Source: Chloroflexota bacterium
Lineage (GTDB): Bacteria; Chloroflexota; Anaerolineae; Anaerolineales; UBA4823
Reading direction: 5' to 3'
NCBI GenBank assembly: GCA_030636125.1
Contig: DAOVXM010000179.1
Span: 1 to 6,051 of the forward strand
Length of the DNA stretch: 6,051 nt
In this document: positions 1-6,051 of the stretch, piece by piece
Position numbering within the stretch: the first letter of the stretch is position 1
How the letters are laid out: each line of letters begins with the position of its first letter
Position numbers and translations under genes: made by a program
The notes under the pieces: generated by a model
Told to the model about the DNA's origin: nothing
The model's input: only the letters and a program-made list of their open reading frames with translations
The model's database searches: none

Positions 1-1590
1 AGTGCCCCGGTGATACTCCAGGTAGAGTTCACCGTTCCAGGTGGGCAAGAGGTCTCCCGATGTGGCGTCCAGGTTGCGGAAGAACTCGCCTGCGGAGGCC
101 TGGCGCACGCGCGGCGTGGCAGGGAAAGCCGCCATCTCCCGGATGTTTTCGAGCATTTCAGGGGTCGGACCTCCACCGCCATCGCCATGACCATAAACCA
201 TTAGAAGTGGTGGCGTCTTGCCAGGCTCCCCCCAATCTTTCTGTTGAAAATTTTTCCAGGTGTTCAAAACCTCCTGGGGAGTTGCTTTTGCGTTATAGGT
301 ACTGACAAAATTAGCTCCGCTTTCTTTTGTGGGACTGAAATGGGTCAGCACTCGTGTCCCATCCAGTCCTTGCCACCAGAAGCTGTCGTAAGGGAAGCGG
401 TTATATTGGCTCCAGCCCATTTTTATGGTAAAGAAATAATTCAAACCCGCTTCTTTAATGAGCTGGGGCAGGTTCCAGGCGTAGCCGAATACATCTGGCA
501 GCCAAAGAACTGGCGATTCGGCCATTTTACCAAAGTGCTCCTCAAAAAATCGCCTGCCTAAAAGGAATTGCCGCGCCAGTGATTCGCCTCCCGACAGGTT
601 ACAGTCTGCTTCCACCCACATACCACCGATCGGTTCCCATTGTCCGTCTGTGACCCGCCCCTGGATGTTTTCGAACAATTCCGGGTAGTCCTGCCGCACG
701 AAATCGTAAAGTTGCGGCTGGCTTTGCACAAAGTGGAATTCAGGGAATTGCTCCATCAACCGGATCACATTGTGGAAGGTGCGCCCGGCCTTGCGTCGGG
801 TTTGGTCGAGAGTCCACAGCCAGGCTACATCAATATGGGCGTGTCCTATAGCGGTGATTTGGACTCCAAGCGGCGCTCCCGATCGCGCAATACCTTCCTT
901 AAGAATGGCGTGCGCCTCGGGCACACTGGCATAGAAGCGCTCCCCTAAAGGATCACGGGTATCCAGGACCTTAAAGGTTTTGTCCAGCGCGTTGTAAAGA
1001 TGTGCTTGTACCGGGTTGTTCTCATCCAGATGATCCGCTACTCCAAGGGTTACCCGTGCAGTGGCGATAAAATCGCGAGTGTTCTGGTCGATTTGAACCA
1101 GTGCGCATTCACGCATCAATAAACCGGCATGATGGCCTTCATGTAAACTGCCCGTCCACCCGTATAGCGCTAGACCATGATCAGCTCCATCGATGAGGTC
1201 TACTGGTAAGTTTATATCCTGGTGGTGGCGGTCGCAGGAAGCGTAAGGCTTGCCGTCGATATAAATTAACGCCTCGGGGTGGCTGAAGTCGCCTGCTTTG
1301 CCTAATGGGAGGTAGAGTGCAGTGGGAATATCGGTGGACCAGTCATCTGGCACTTGAAATTGAGTACGAAGTATAAAGTTATCCTGTGGTTCACCCCAGT
1401 ATGTATCCGGAAGGATAACGATATAATCATCATCGTCGAAATCCGTCTCCAACGGAGGTGTGTCTACCGGACTATCTAACTTTTTATACCGGAAGAAAGG
1501 TAGCGGGTGCCACCGCCGGTAGACCAGCGGCTCGACCAACTCCAGACGTTTGGCGATTTTTTTAGAAGTCCAACGTATCTTGTGATGCAT
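1..1590 (-). CDS. GH38 alpha-mannosidase, Ams1/MAN2C1-like (partial, C-terminus beyond the left edge)
   Basis: Retaining, metal-dependent exo-alpha-mannosidase expected to release terminal alpha-mannose from imported oligosaccharides in the cytoplasm. The frame is open from ATG at 1590 to the window edge (530 codons, no stop); family members of this type are about 1000 residues, so roughly half is missing. Residues 1-245 form an N-terminal extension before the catalytic domain, as in Ams1/MAN2C1-type enzymes and unlike MngB-type ones, where the catalytic motif is near the N-terminus. Visible catalytic motifs are HAHIDVAWLW at 250-259 (metal ligands probably H252 and D254), VEADC around 326-330, LPDVFGY with the likely nucleophile D366, and GHGDGGGGPT around 467-476 (metal ligand H468). 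YLEYHRGT ends the visible part. The start is fixed by an in-frame TAA at 1597-1599, just upstream. The ribosome-binding site is weak (AGGGG at 1603-1607, 12 bases away), so coupling to GH130 is likely. There is no signal peptide. Linkage specificity cannot be read from the sequence. Confidence 0.93.
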   Translation of the reverse strand, partial: MHHKIRWTSKKIAKRLELVEPLVYRRWHPLPFFRYKKLDSPVDTPPLETDFDDDDYIVILPDTYWGEPQDNFILRTQFQVPDDWSTDIPTALYLPLGKAGDFSHPEALIYIDGKPYASCDRHHQDINLPVDLIDGADHGLALYGWTGSLHEGHHAGLLMRECALVQIDQNTRDFIATARVTLGVADHLDENNPVQAHLYNALDKTFKVLDTRDPLGERFYASVPEAHAILKEGIARSGAPLGVQITAIGHAHIDVAWLWTLDQTRRKAGRTFHNVIRLMEQFPEFHFVQSQPQLYDFVRQDYPELFENIQGRVTDGQWEPIGGMWVEADCNLSGGESLARQFLLGRRFFEEHFGKMAESPVLWLPDVFGYAWNLPQLIKEAGLNYFFTIKMGWSQYNRFPYDSFWWQGLDGTRVLTHFSPTKESGANFVSTYNAKATPQEVLNTWKNFQQKDWGEPGKTPPLLMVYGHGDGGGGPTPEMLENIREMAAFPATPRVRQASAGEFFRNLDATSGDLLPTWNGELYLEYHRGT

Positions 1591-1608
1591 GATCGATTAT
1601 GGCCCCTA

Positions 1609-2502
1609 TTAGAATTGGATATCGCTCATTCCTATGGCGGCTACACCAATAACCGTGTCTGCGGCTCCATAATAAACATATATATCATCATCGATATGCG
1701 CTTGACCGCAACTGAATACCACGTTGGGTACATGCCCGTGAATTTCCCATTCCAGCTCTGGCTCCAAGATAGGCTCTGCCTGCCGCGCGATAACCTGGGT
1801 AGGATCTTCTAAGTCTAGCAAAGCCCCGCCTAAGCAGTACCGTTTGTTTTCACTGACCCCGTGATATATCAAGAACCAGCCCTTACTGGTCTTGATGGGA
1901 GGACCGGCGATACCGATCTTTTCGTTTTCCCAATCCGATTCAGGATTTGGACTCATTACACGGCGATGATCACCCCAATTCTGCAAGTCCTCAGAATATG
2001 CCAGCCATACATCGGGTGGCCTGCGGTGGAACATGAGGTACTTCCCATTGATCCTTTCGGGGAAAAGGGCTGCGTCTTTATTGGGCTCGTCCATCATCAC
2101 CCCAAGTCGATTCCAGCTTATCAAATTGGTTGAGGTGGCGTGGCAAATACGGTAGTCACCATCGAATCTTCCCCCATAGCCGGTATACAGCATATGAAAG
2201 GTGTTGCCGAGTTTGACGATCCGTGGGTCTTCTGGACCCCGCAACTCTTGTTCGACATCGTTGGATAAGATCGGCTCTTGCAGCCGGTTGAAATGGATTC
2301 CATCCAGGCTGACCGCGTAGCCGAGCTTATTTATATAGCGACCCTCACTCCCGTTCGAAGTAATATCGGTGGCACGGTATATAAGGTGAACCAGTCCGTT
2401 AAAATTGATAGCGGCGCAGTTGAAAACTGCGCCTGTTTCCCATGGATGCTCTTTTTTGGGTATTAAGATGGGTTGGTTAGAAAGTCTATGTAGCTTAATC
2501 AT
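1609..2502 (-). CDS. GH130 beta-mannoside phosphorylase/hydrolase
   Basis: Family GH130 enzymes have a five-bladed beta-propeller and mostly phosphorolyse beta-mannosides (Man-beta-1,4-Glc, Man-beta-1,4-GlcNAc, beta-1,4- or beta-1,2-mannooligosaccharides) to mannose 1-phosphate; some members hydrolyse instead. This 297-residue protein begins with the typical N-terminal block (PWE at 20-22, AVFNCAAI at 25-32, LIYRATD at 40-46). It carries the family signature RGPEDPRI at 88-95, with D92 as the expected general acid. K142-D143, H159-R160-R161 and IYHG with H214 lie where phosphate-binding residues are expected, and YYGAAD at 277-282 is the usual last-blade motif. There is no signal peptide, so it acts in the cytoplasm. 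It is at the short end of the family and lacks any N-terminal extension. The start overlaps the ATPase stop by 8 bases (ATGATTAA) with no good ribosome-binding site, suggesting translational coupling. Family assignment is firm; phosphorolysis versus hydrolysis and the exact linkage are inferred. Confidence 0.92.
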   Translation of the reverse strand: MIKLHRLSNQPILIPKKEHPWETGAVFNCAAINFNGLVHLIYRATDITSNGSEGRYINKLGYAVSLDGIHFNRLQEPILSNDVEQELRGPEDPRIVKLGNTFHMLYTGYGGRFDGDYRICHATSTNLISWNRLGVMMDEPNKDAALFPERINGKYLMFHRRPPDVWLAYSEDLQNWGDHRRVMSPNPESDWENEKIGIAGPPIKTSKGWFLIYHGVSENKRYCLGGALLDLEDPTQVIARQAEPILEPELEWEIHGHVPNVVFSCGQAHIDDDIYVYYGAADTVIGVAAIGMSDIQF

Positions 2503-3595
2503 CGGTTTGAAGGATGCTCAAGCCGGTGTCCTCATCAAAGAAGTGTAAAGTTTCAACCTTAAAAGCCAAGTGCATAACGTCACCTGGATGTAATTTCGGA
2601 AGGGATGGCGCCACAATTTTGATGATTTTTCCGTCCAATTCTATTGCGACAACCTGGTGTGAGCCTTGCGGTTCTACTACCAGACATTCTGTTGTCAGGA
2701 TGGCATCTTTCTCATCCACGATGAGGATATTTTCTGGTCGCACCCCAAGAATGAGTTTCTTATGATTGTATTTTTTTAGCATTGATACGCTTTCACCGCT
2801 AAATTCAATTTTGAAAAATGGGTTGGTCAGTTGACAATTGCCATTCTGCATGCTGAGCTCAACATCGAGAAAATTCGTCGGTGGAGTCCCGATGAAATCC
2901 GCCACAAATACGCTCGCGCTACGGTTGTACACATCCTCCGGAGTGCCGATTTGCACGACCTCACCTGCTTTCATAACCACAATTCGATCGGCCATGCTCA
3001 TCGCTTCCGACTGGTCATGTGTAACGAACACTGAGGTGGCGCCCGTTTTTGCGTGGATGGTTTTCAGCTCCGTGCGCATCGACATACGTAATTTGGCATC
3101 CAGATTTGCAAGCGGCTCACCCATGAGGAATATTTTCGGCTCGACGGCCATCGCCCTGGCGACTGCCACACGCTGCTGCTGCCCGCCCGACAGCTGTGAT
3201 GGATACCTTTCCAGGAGTTCTCCAATACTTACCATATCCGCGACATCGTTGACGATTTTTTCTATCTCGTCCTTGGGCATCTTCCTCAATCTCAGGGCGT
3301 ATGCTACGTTCTCGTAGACTGTCATATGCGGCCAGACCGCATAATTCTGGAAGATCATACTGACATTACGTTTTCTCGGCGGAAGATCGGTGATATCCAC
3401 ATCATCGATATAAATCTTGCCCAGGGTAACTTCTTCGAGACCTGCTACCATTCTCATGGCAGTGGTTTTACCGCATCCAGAAGGACCTAGCAGAACCAGA
3501 AACTCGCCTTCCTTTACTTCCAGACTGAAATCGTTGACAGCCAAGACTTTTTTACCGAATCTTTTGGTCACCCGATCTAAGGTTAAAGTAGCCAT
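2495..3595 (-). CDS. Sugar ABC transporter ATP-binding protein, MalK/UgpC/MsmK type
   Basis: Cytoplasmic nucleotide-binding subunit that powers the importer formed with the two permeases encoded upstream. In order: Walker A GPSGCGKTT at 37-45, Q-loop Q83 in IFQNYAVWPHM, signature LSGGQQQR at 135-142, Walker B region KIFLMGEP at 154-161, D-loop NLDA at 164-167 and H-loop H193 in VTHDQ. The C-terminal part, from about 236 to 366, is the MalK-type regulatory (TOBE/OB-fold) domain with GVRPENI at 284-290. The length of 366 is normal. The Walker B aspartate is replaced by glycine (G159, codon GGT), while the adjacent catalytic glutamate E160 and all other motifs are intact. The start is supported by AGGAGG at 3601-3606, 5 bases upstream. 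The substrate is set by the binding protein and permeases, not by this subunit. Confidence 0.95.
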   Translation of the reverse strand: MATLTLDRVTKRFGKKVLAVNDFSLEVKEGEFLVLLGPSGCGKTTAMRMVAGLEEVTLGKIYIDDVDITDLPPRKRNVSMIFQNYAVWPHMTVYENVAYALRLRKMPKDEIEKIVNDVADMVSIGELLERYPSQLSGGQQQRVAVARAMAVEPKIFLMGEPLANLDAKLRMSMRTELKTIHAKTGATSVFVTHDQSEAMSMADRIVVMKAGEVVQIGTPEDVYNRSASVFVADFIGTPPTNFLDVELSMQNGNCQLTNPFFKIEFSGESVSMLKKYNHKKLILGVRPENILIVDEKDAILTTECLVVEPQGSHQVVAIELDGKIIKIVAPSLPKLHPGDVMHLAFKVETLHFFDEDTGLSILQTDD

Positions 3596-3600
3596 TATTG

Positions 3601-3606
3601 CCTCCT
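3601..3606 (-). promoter_or_regulatory. Ribosome-binding site of the ATPase, overlapping the permease 2 stop
   Basis: AGGAGG lies 5 bases before the ATPase ATG and shares two bases with the TAG stop of the MalG-like permease. It supports the chosen start (MATLTLDRV) and suggests ribosomes finishing the permease feed ATPase synthesis. Confidence 0.8.
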
Positions 3607-4675
3607 AAACTGTCACCCCACCCCACATCTGACGGATATATCTGCGAATAAAGAATGTAAAAAATACGGCTGGTAACGCCATGGCAATTCCGCCTGCCGC
3701 AGCCAGGTTGACCTGACCAACAGAGCCCAGCAGCGACTGGTATACCACAACTGAAAACGTCGGGTTGAACTGGGTCAGGATGATTGCTGCTACAGTTTCA
3801 TTCCATGCGCCAAGGAAAGCGTACATCGCGGCTGCTGCTAATCCAGGAAATGCCAGTGGGAGTGTAATTCGGAAAAAAGTACGCAGCTTGGTGGCTCCAA
3901 ATACCTGCGCGGCTTCTTCCAGAGATACCGGTATGCTCATAAATATGCTGGCTGTGATCCATACTGTCAGGGCAATTGCTCCAACTGAATATACCAATGC
4001 CAGCCCGAATGGTTTATCATAAAACCCCATTCGCACCAGAATAACGACCATTGGAATCGCGATCGCCACGCCTGGAAACATCCTGACGAATAAAACGCTG
4101 AATTTCAAAGCGTTGCGCCCCTTGAATATATATCTGGCGAAAGCGTATCCGGCCATACCCCCGATTGTGAGCGAGATTATCACGGTAAGCGCGCAGATTT
4201 GCAGGCTTCTTATCAGCGCTGGGACTGCATCACGGGTAACTTTGAAAAAAGTGTTGTAATTGTGCAGCAGGTTTTTCCGGCCCGTGAAATACACCGGGTC
4301 CTCACCCGCTTCAAGCCTGTTTATATACTCCGTGATTTGTTCCTGGGACATATACGTGCTCAACTGGCTCTTGAAGTAAACCTGCATCTTTTCAATTTCT
4401 TTGGTATCCAGAACGGTCTGGTATTCGCCTTCGAAACTGTCATATACACTGATTAAGTATCCACGTTTTCCATGGGTAAGTGTGAATTTTGTGATCAGCT
4501 CTGGTACTAGTGGTAAAGGATATTGGTAAGCTTCACGCGTAGACAAGAAGGATAATGAAACCACAAAATAGATTGGCAACAGAAGTATGAATAGAATTCC
4601 GATCACAAAGATATAAAACGCGGTCTCTTTGGCAGCTTTTGCCAGGTTTACCGGTTTCTTAAGCTCTGTAGTCAT
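3605..4675 (-). CDS. Sugar ABC transporter permease, MalG-like, with extracytoplasmic insertion
   Basis: Inner-membrane subunit of a CUT1-type carbohydrate importer, the MalG-like partner of the permease encoded just upstream. About six membrane segments can be seen: roughly 19-41, 154-179, 190-215, 225-246, 277-300 and 326-344. The EAA loop that docks on the ATPase runs from about 252 to 278 (LEEAAQVFGATKLRTFFRIT followed by LPLAFPG). At 356 residues it is longer than the usual 270-300, because about 80 residues (near 59-138) are inserted between segments 1 and 2, in the loop facing outside. The insertion is hydrophilic, with no further membrane segment, and is followed by a normal NYNTFF block. 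The start overlaps the previous stop by 4 bases (ATGA) and is preceded by a strong AGGAGG 7 bases away. The C-terminus stops 9 bases before the ATPase gene. Confidence 0.94.
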   Translation of the reverse strand: MTTELKKPVNLAKAAKETAFYIFVIGILFILLLPIYFVVSLSFLSTREAYQYPLPLVPELITKFTLTHGKRGYLISVYDSFEGEYQTVLDTKEIEKMQVYFKSQLSTYMSQEQITEYINRLEAGEDPVYFTGRKNLLHNYNTFFKVTRDAVPALIRSLQICALTVIISLTIGGMAGYAFARYIFKGRNALKFSVLFVRMFPGVAIAIPMVVILVRMGFYDKPFGLALVYSVGAIALTVWITASIFMSIPVSLEEAAQVFGATKLRTFFRITLPLAFPGLAAAAMYAFLGAWNETVAAIILTQFNPTFSVVVYQSLLGSVGQVNLAAAGGIAMALPAVFFTFFIRRYIRQMWGGVTV

Positions 4676-5586
4676 GCTGCTGCCTCCTGATCTGAATCGA
4701 ACGCACCAGAAATTTTTAAGTAAACCAAGGACGCCAGGGAAACGATAAATGAGACGATCACTGTATAACCCGCAGCCATTGCAGCGCTGATATATAAGTT
4801 ATCTACTTCTTCGTGCCAGTATACGATTCTCTCGAGAAGGACTGGCATGCGAGTGAAACCGAGCAATATTACAATGATCAGCCATATCTGGATGGCAGAT
4901 ATCAACCTTAGAATAACAGCCGTTTGAATAGTGGGCTGCATGATTGGTACCGTAATTTTCCTGAGCACGGTCAGGTACGTCCCTCCAAAGACGTAACCCG
5001 CCTCCTGGGTTTCTGGAGGAATGTTTTGTAATCCTGCCAGTAGAATGATCATCATCGATGGGATCACCTGCCAGGCATCAATTAAAATAACCAAACCCAG
5101 GAGCGCCCATTGACTCCCCGCTAACCAATAAATCTTGTCGTTCAGGTCTATGATCCCCAGGTAATACAAAAGGCTATTGATCCAACCATGAGCTGTAAAT
5201 CCAGTGATCCACATGGCGCCGACCGCTACAGCCGGGATCGCCATCGGGATCATAGCCAGGAACAAGACCATGCTCGAGCCGTAGTATTTACGATTGATGA
5301 TTAGTGCTAAAAAGAGCGCACCAATAAATTCCAGGGTGACAGAAAATGCCACAATAATGGCTGTGTTCCGCACCGCCGGCCAGAAAGCCTCATCTGAGAT
5401 CACTAAAACATAATTGTAAAGTGTCCATCCACCTTCGGTGGTCTGGAAGCTTTGGATAACCGCGGTGATAACCGGTCGCAGCCAGAATACTGTGTAGTAA
5501 ATTGCAACCGGTAAGATCAGAAGGTAGGGAATCGCCTGTTCACCGAGTTTTCTCCAATTCCTATTATTTCCCGTTGTGACGGCCAT
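4672..5586 (-). CDS. Sugar ABC transporter permease, MalF/UgpA-like
   Basis: First membrane subunit of the CUT1-type importer; it pairs with the MalG-like permease to form the channel. It has 304 residues, usual for the family outside enterobacterial MalF, with hydrophobic segments near 19-36, 73-96, 106-130, 158-186, 225-243 and 268-291. The cytoplasmic EAA-type loop is at about 190-218 (PPETQEAGYVFGGTYLTVLR followed by KITVPIMQP); it is recognisable, but with EAGYVFGGT instead of the commoner EAAxxxGA. The N-terminus is short and positively charged before the first segment, with no large periplasmic loop. The start is supported by AGGAG at 5593-5597, 6 bases upstream. It is the first gene after the 261-base spacer downstream of the binding-protein gene. 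Confidence 0.94.
   Translation of the reverse strand: MAVTTGNNRNWRKLGEQAIPYLLILPVAIYYTVFWLRPVITAVIQSFQTTEGGWTLYNYVLVISDEAFWPAVRNTAIIVAFSVTLEFIGALFLALIINRKYYGSSMVLFLAMIPMAIPAVAVGAMWITGFTAHGWINSLLYYLGIIDLNDKIYWLAGSQWALLGLVILIDAWQVIPSMMIILLAGLQNIPPETQEAGYVFGGTYLTVLRKITVPIMQPTIQTAVILRLISAIQIWLIIVILLGFTRMPVLLERIVYWHEEVDNLYISAAMAAGYTVIVSFIVSLASLVYLKISGAFDSDQEAAA
4683..4688 (-). promoter_or_regulatory. Ribosome-binding site of permease 2, inside permease 1
   Basis: AGGAGG lies 7 bases before the ATG of the MalG-like permease and within the last codons of the first permease, whose stop overlaps that ATG. It decides the start and indicates coupled translation of the two membrane partners. Confidence 0.8.
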
Positions 5587-5847
5587 AGACAGCTCCTGAA
5601 GTGCTTATTGATTATTATTCGATCTATACACAGGAAAGCTTCCGGAATTTATGATGTACATATATTTATGTGATTGGCGGTATAAACTTAGAAATAATAT
5701 CGATGTAAAATTAAATTACTTTCCGCTGATTGCATATCACCCTGGCATTTGTTTAATTAAATTACTGTGATTCAGATAGAGCCGGGAAATGAGCTGTTCT
5801 TCCCGGCTCTAATCTGTATTGGTCCGATCTAACTAAAGGTTAGCTTA
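5587..5847. other. AT-rich spacer between binding-protein and permease genes
   Basis: This is the only long gap in the operon. Besides the stem-loop at 5777-5811 it contains a 12-base direct repeat, AATTAAATTACT, at 5709-5720 and 5755-5766. On the minus strand, TTTACA (5705-5710) is followed after 17 bases by TTTATA, a weak candidate promoter that could give the permease genes extra transcription; the -10 match is poor. No reading frame with coding character, tRNA or recognised operator was seen. Confidence 0.5.
5777..5811 (-). promoter_or_regulatory. Intercistronic GC-rich stem-loop after the binding-protein gene
   Basis: A 12-base-pair uninterrupted stem (5777-5788 with 5800-5811; core AGAGCCGGGA/TCCCGGCTCT) closes an 11-base loop, 36 bases after the binding-protein stop on the minus strand. 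No clear run of U follows in the direction of transcription, so it is not a textbook intrinsic terminator. A hairpin here is well known in binding-protein transporter operons, where it protects the upstream message or allows partial termination so that binding protein is made in excess over the permeases. Its function here is inferred. Confidence 0.65.
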
Positions 5848-6051
5848 TTACTTTAGCAGACCGTTGAGTTCTATCAGGGCTGCATCCAGGCGGGCCTGGT
5901 CCACCGTGCCATCGCCGTTCAAGACCATCTCCTCGAACACGTCATCGAAGACTTGCTTGACAGCGCCCCAATCCTGGTACAGGTAGGCCGGTACGCCAGA
6001 GACGATGCCGTTCTGAAGCACTAGGACGGCTTTTGTAATAACCTCGTCAAT
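5848..6051 (-). CDS. Sugar ABC transporter substrate-binding protein, C-terminal end (partial)
   Basis: An open frame enters from the right edge and ends at TAA 5848-5850, followed at once by a second in-frame TAA (5845-5847). The 67 visible residues start IDEVITKAVLVLQNG and end LDAALIELNGLLK. This amphipathic helical tail, with a VDQARLDAAL block followed by a final helix, is typical of extracellular family 1 solute-binding proteins, which commonly end this way. Position supports the call: in such operons the binding-protein gene usually comes directly before the two permeases. It would capture the oligosaccharide outside the membrane. The signal peptide and ligand-binding lobes lie outside the window, so the ligand cannot be judged. 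The short length makes the call rest partly on context. Confidence 0.8.
   Translation of the reverse strand: MDEVITKAVLVLQNGIVSGVPAYLYQDWGAVKQVFDDVFEEMVLNGDGTVDQARLDAALIELNGLLK

Noticed and set aside
10..948. Several plus-strand open frames of 60-105 codons
   Set aside because: They are antisense to the GH38 catalytic domain, which is continuous on the minus strand; the long minus frame has no stop in the window and is easily missed for that reason.
1507..1812. Plus-strand open frame spanning the GH38 start and the GH130 end
   Set aside because: It crosses two well-supported minus-strand genes in a shadow frame and its product has no recognisable domain.
2121..2303. Second minus-strand frame inside GH130, suggesting a frameshift
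   Set aside because: The GH130 frame is complete from start to stop with all family motifs in order, so the inner frame is a shadow.
2838..3317. Plus-strand open frame of 159 codons
   Set aside because: It lies entirely antisense to the ATPase gene, whose motifs are unmistakable; the translation (rich in Ser, Ala and Ile) shows no family motif and no ribosome-binding site was noted.
5640..5680. AT-rich imperfect palindrome around ACATATATTTATGTGA as an operator
   Set aside because: The symmetry is imperfect and expected by chance in AT-rich sequence; no known operator consensus matches.
5777..5811. Classical intrinsic terminator
   Set aside because: The stem is strong, but neither strand has a run of T directly after it, so it is reported as an intercistronic stem-loop instead.

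Overview
The window is a slice of one minus-strand operon for importing and breaking down a mannose-containing oligosaccharide. In transcription order (right to left) it holds the C-terminal end of a sugar-binding lipoprotein-type protein (cut by the right edge), two membrane permeases, a MalK/UgpC-type ATPase, a glycoside hydrolase family 130 (GH130) mannoside phosphorylase or hydrolase, and the N-terminal 530 residues of a GH38 alpha-mannosidase (cut by the left edge). No convincing plus-strand gene was found, and no RNA gene, mobile element or CRISPR array.

Layout: 5848-6051 is the end of the substrate-binding protein. 5587-5847 is an AT-rich spacer of 261 bases with a strong GC-rich stem-loop just after the binding-protein stop. 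From 5586 down to 1 the genes are packed tightly: permease 1 and permease 2 overlap by 4 bases, permease 2 and the ATPase are 9 bases apart with the ribosome-binding site lying over the permease stop, the ATPase and GH130 overlap by 8 bases, and GH130 and GH38 are 18 bases apart. All five visible start codons are ATG.

How the genes work together (inference from families and context): the binding protein captures an oligosaccharide outside the cell, and the permease pair imports it using ATP hydrolysis by the MalK-like subunit. In the cytoplasm the GH38 enzyme removes alpha-linked mannose, while the GH130 enzyme cleaves the beta-mannosidic bond, probably with phosphate to give mannose 1-phosphate. 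Neither hydrolase has a signal peptide at its N-terminus, which fits cleavage after import. A substrate carrying both alpha- and beta-mannose, such as an N-glycan core fragment, fits best but is not proven.

Organism: a bacterium with moderate GC content, AGGAGG-type ribosome-binding sites and a CUT1-type sugar transporter operon. The protein style suggests Chloroflexota (Anaerolineae-like) to me, but this is an impression, and a Firmicutes or Thermotogota-like source cannot be excluded.

The main oddities are a Walker B aspartate replaced by glycine in the ATPase, a roughly 80-residue extracytoplasmic insertion in permease 2, and the pairing of an Ams1/MAN2C1-like GH38 with a GH130 in one transporter operon.
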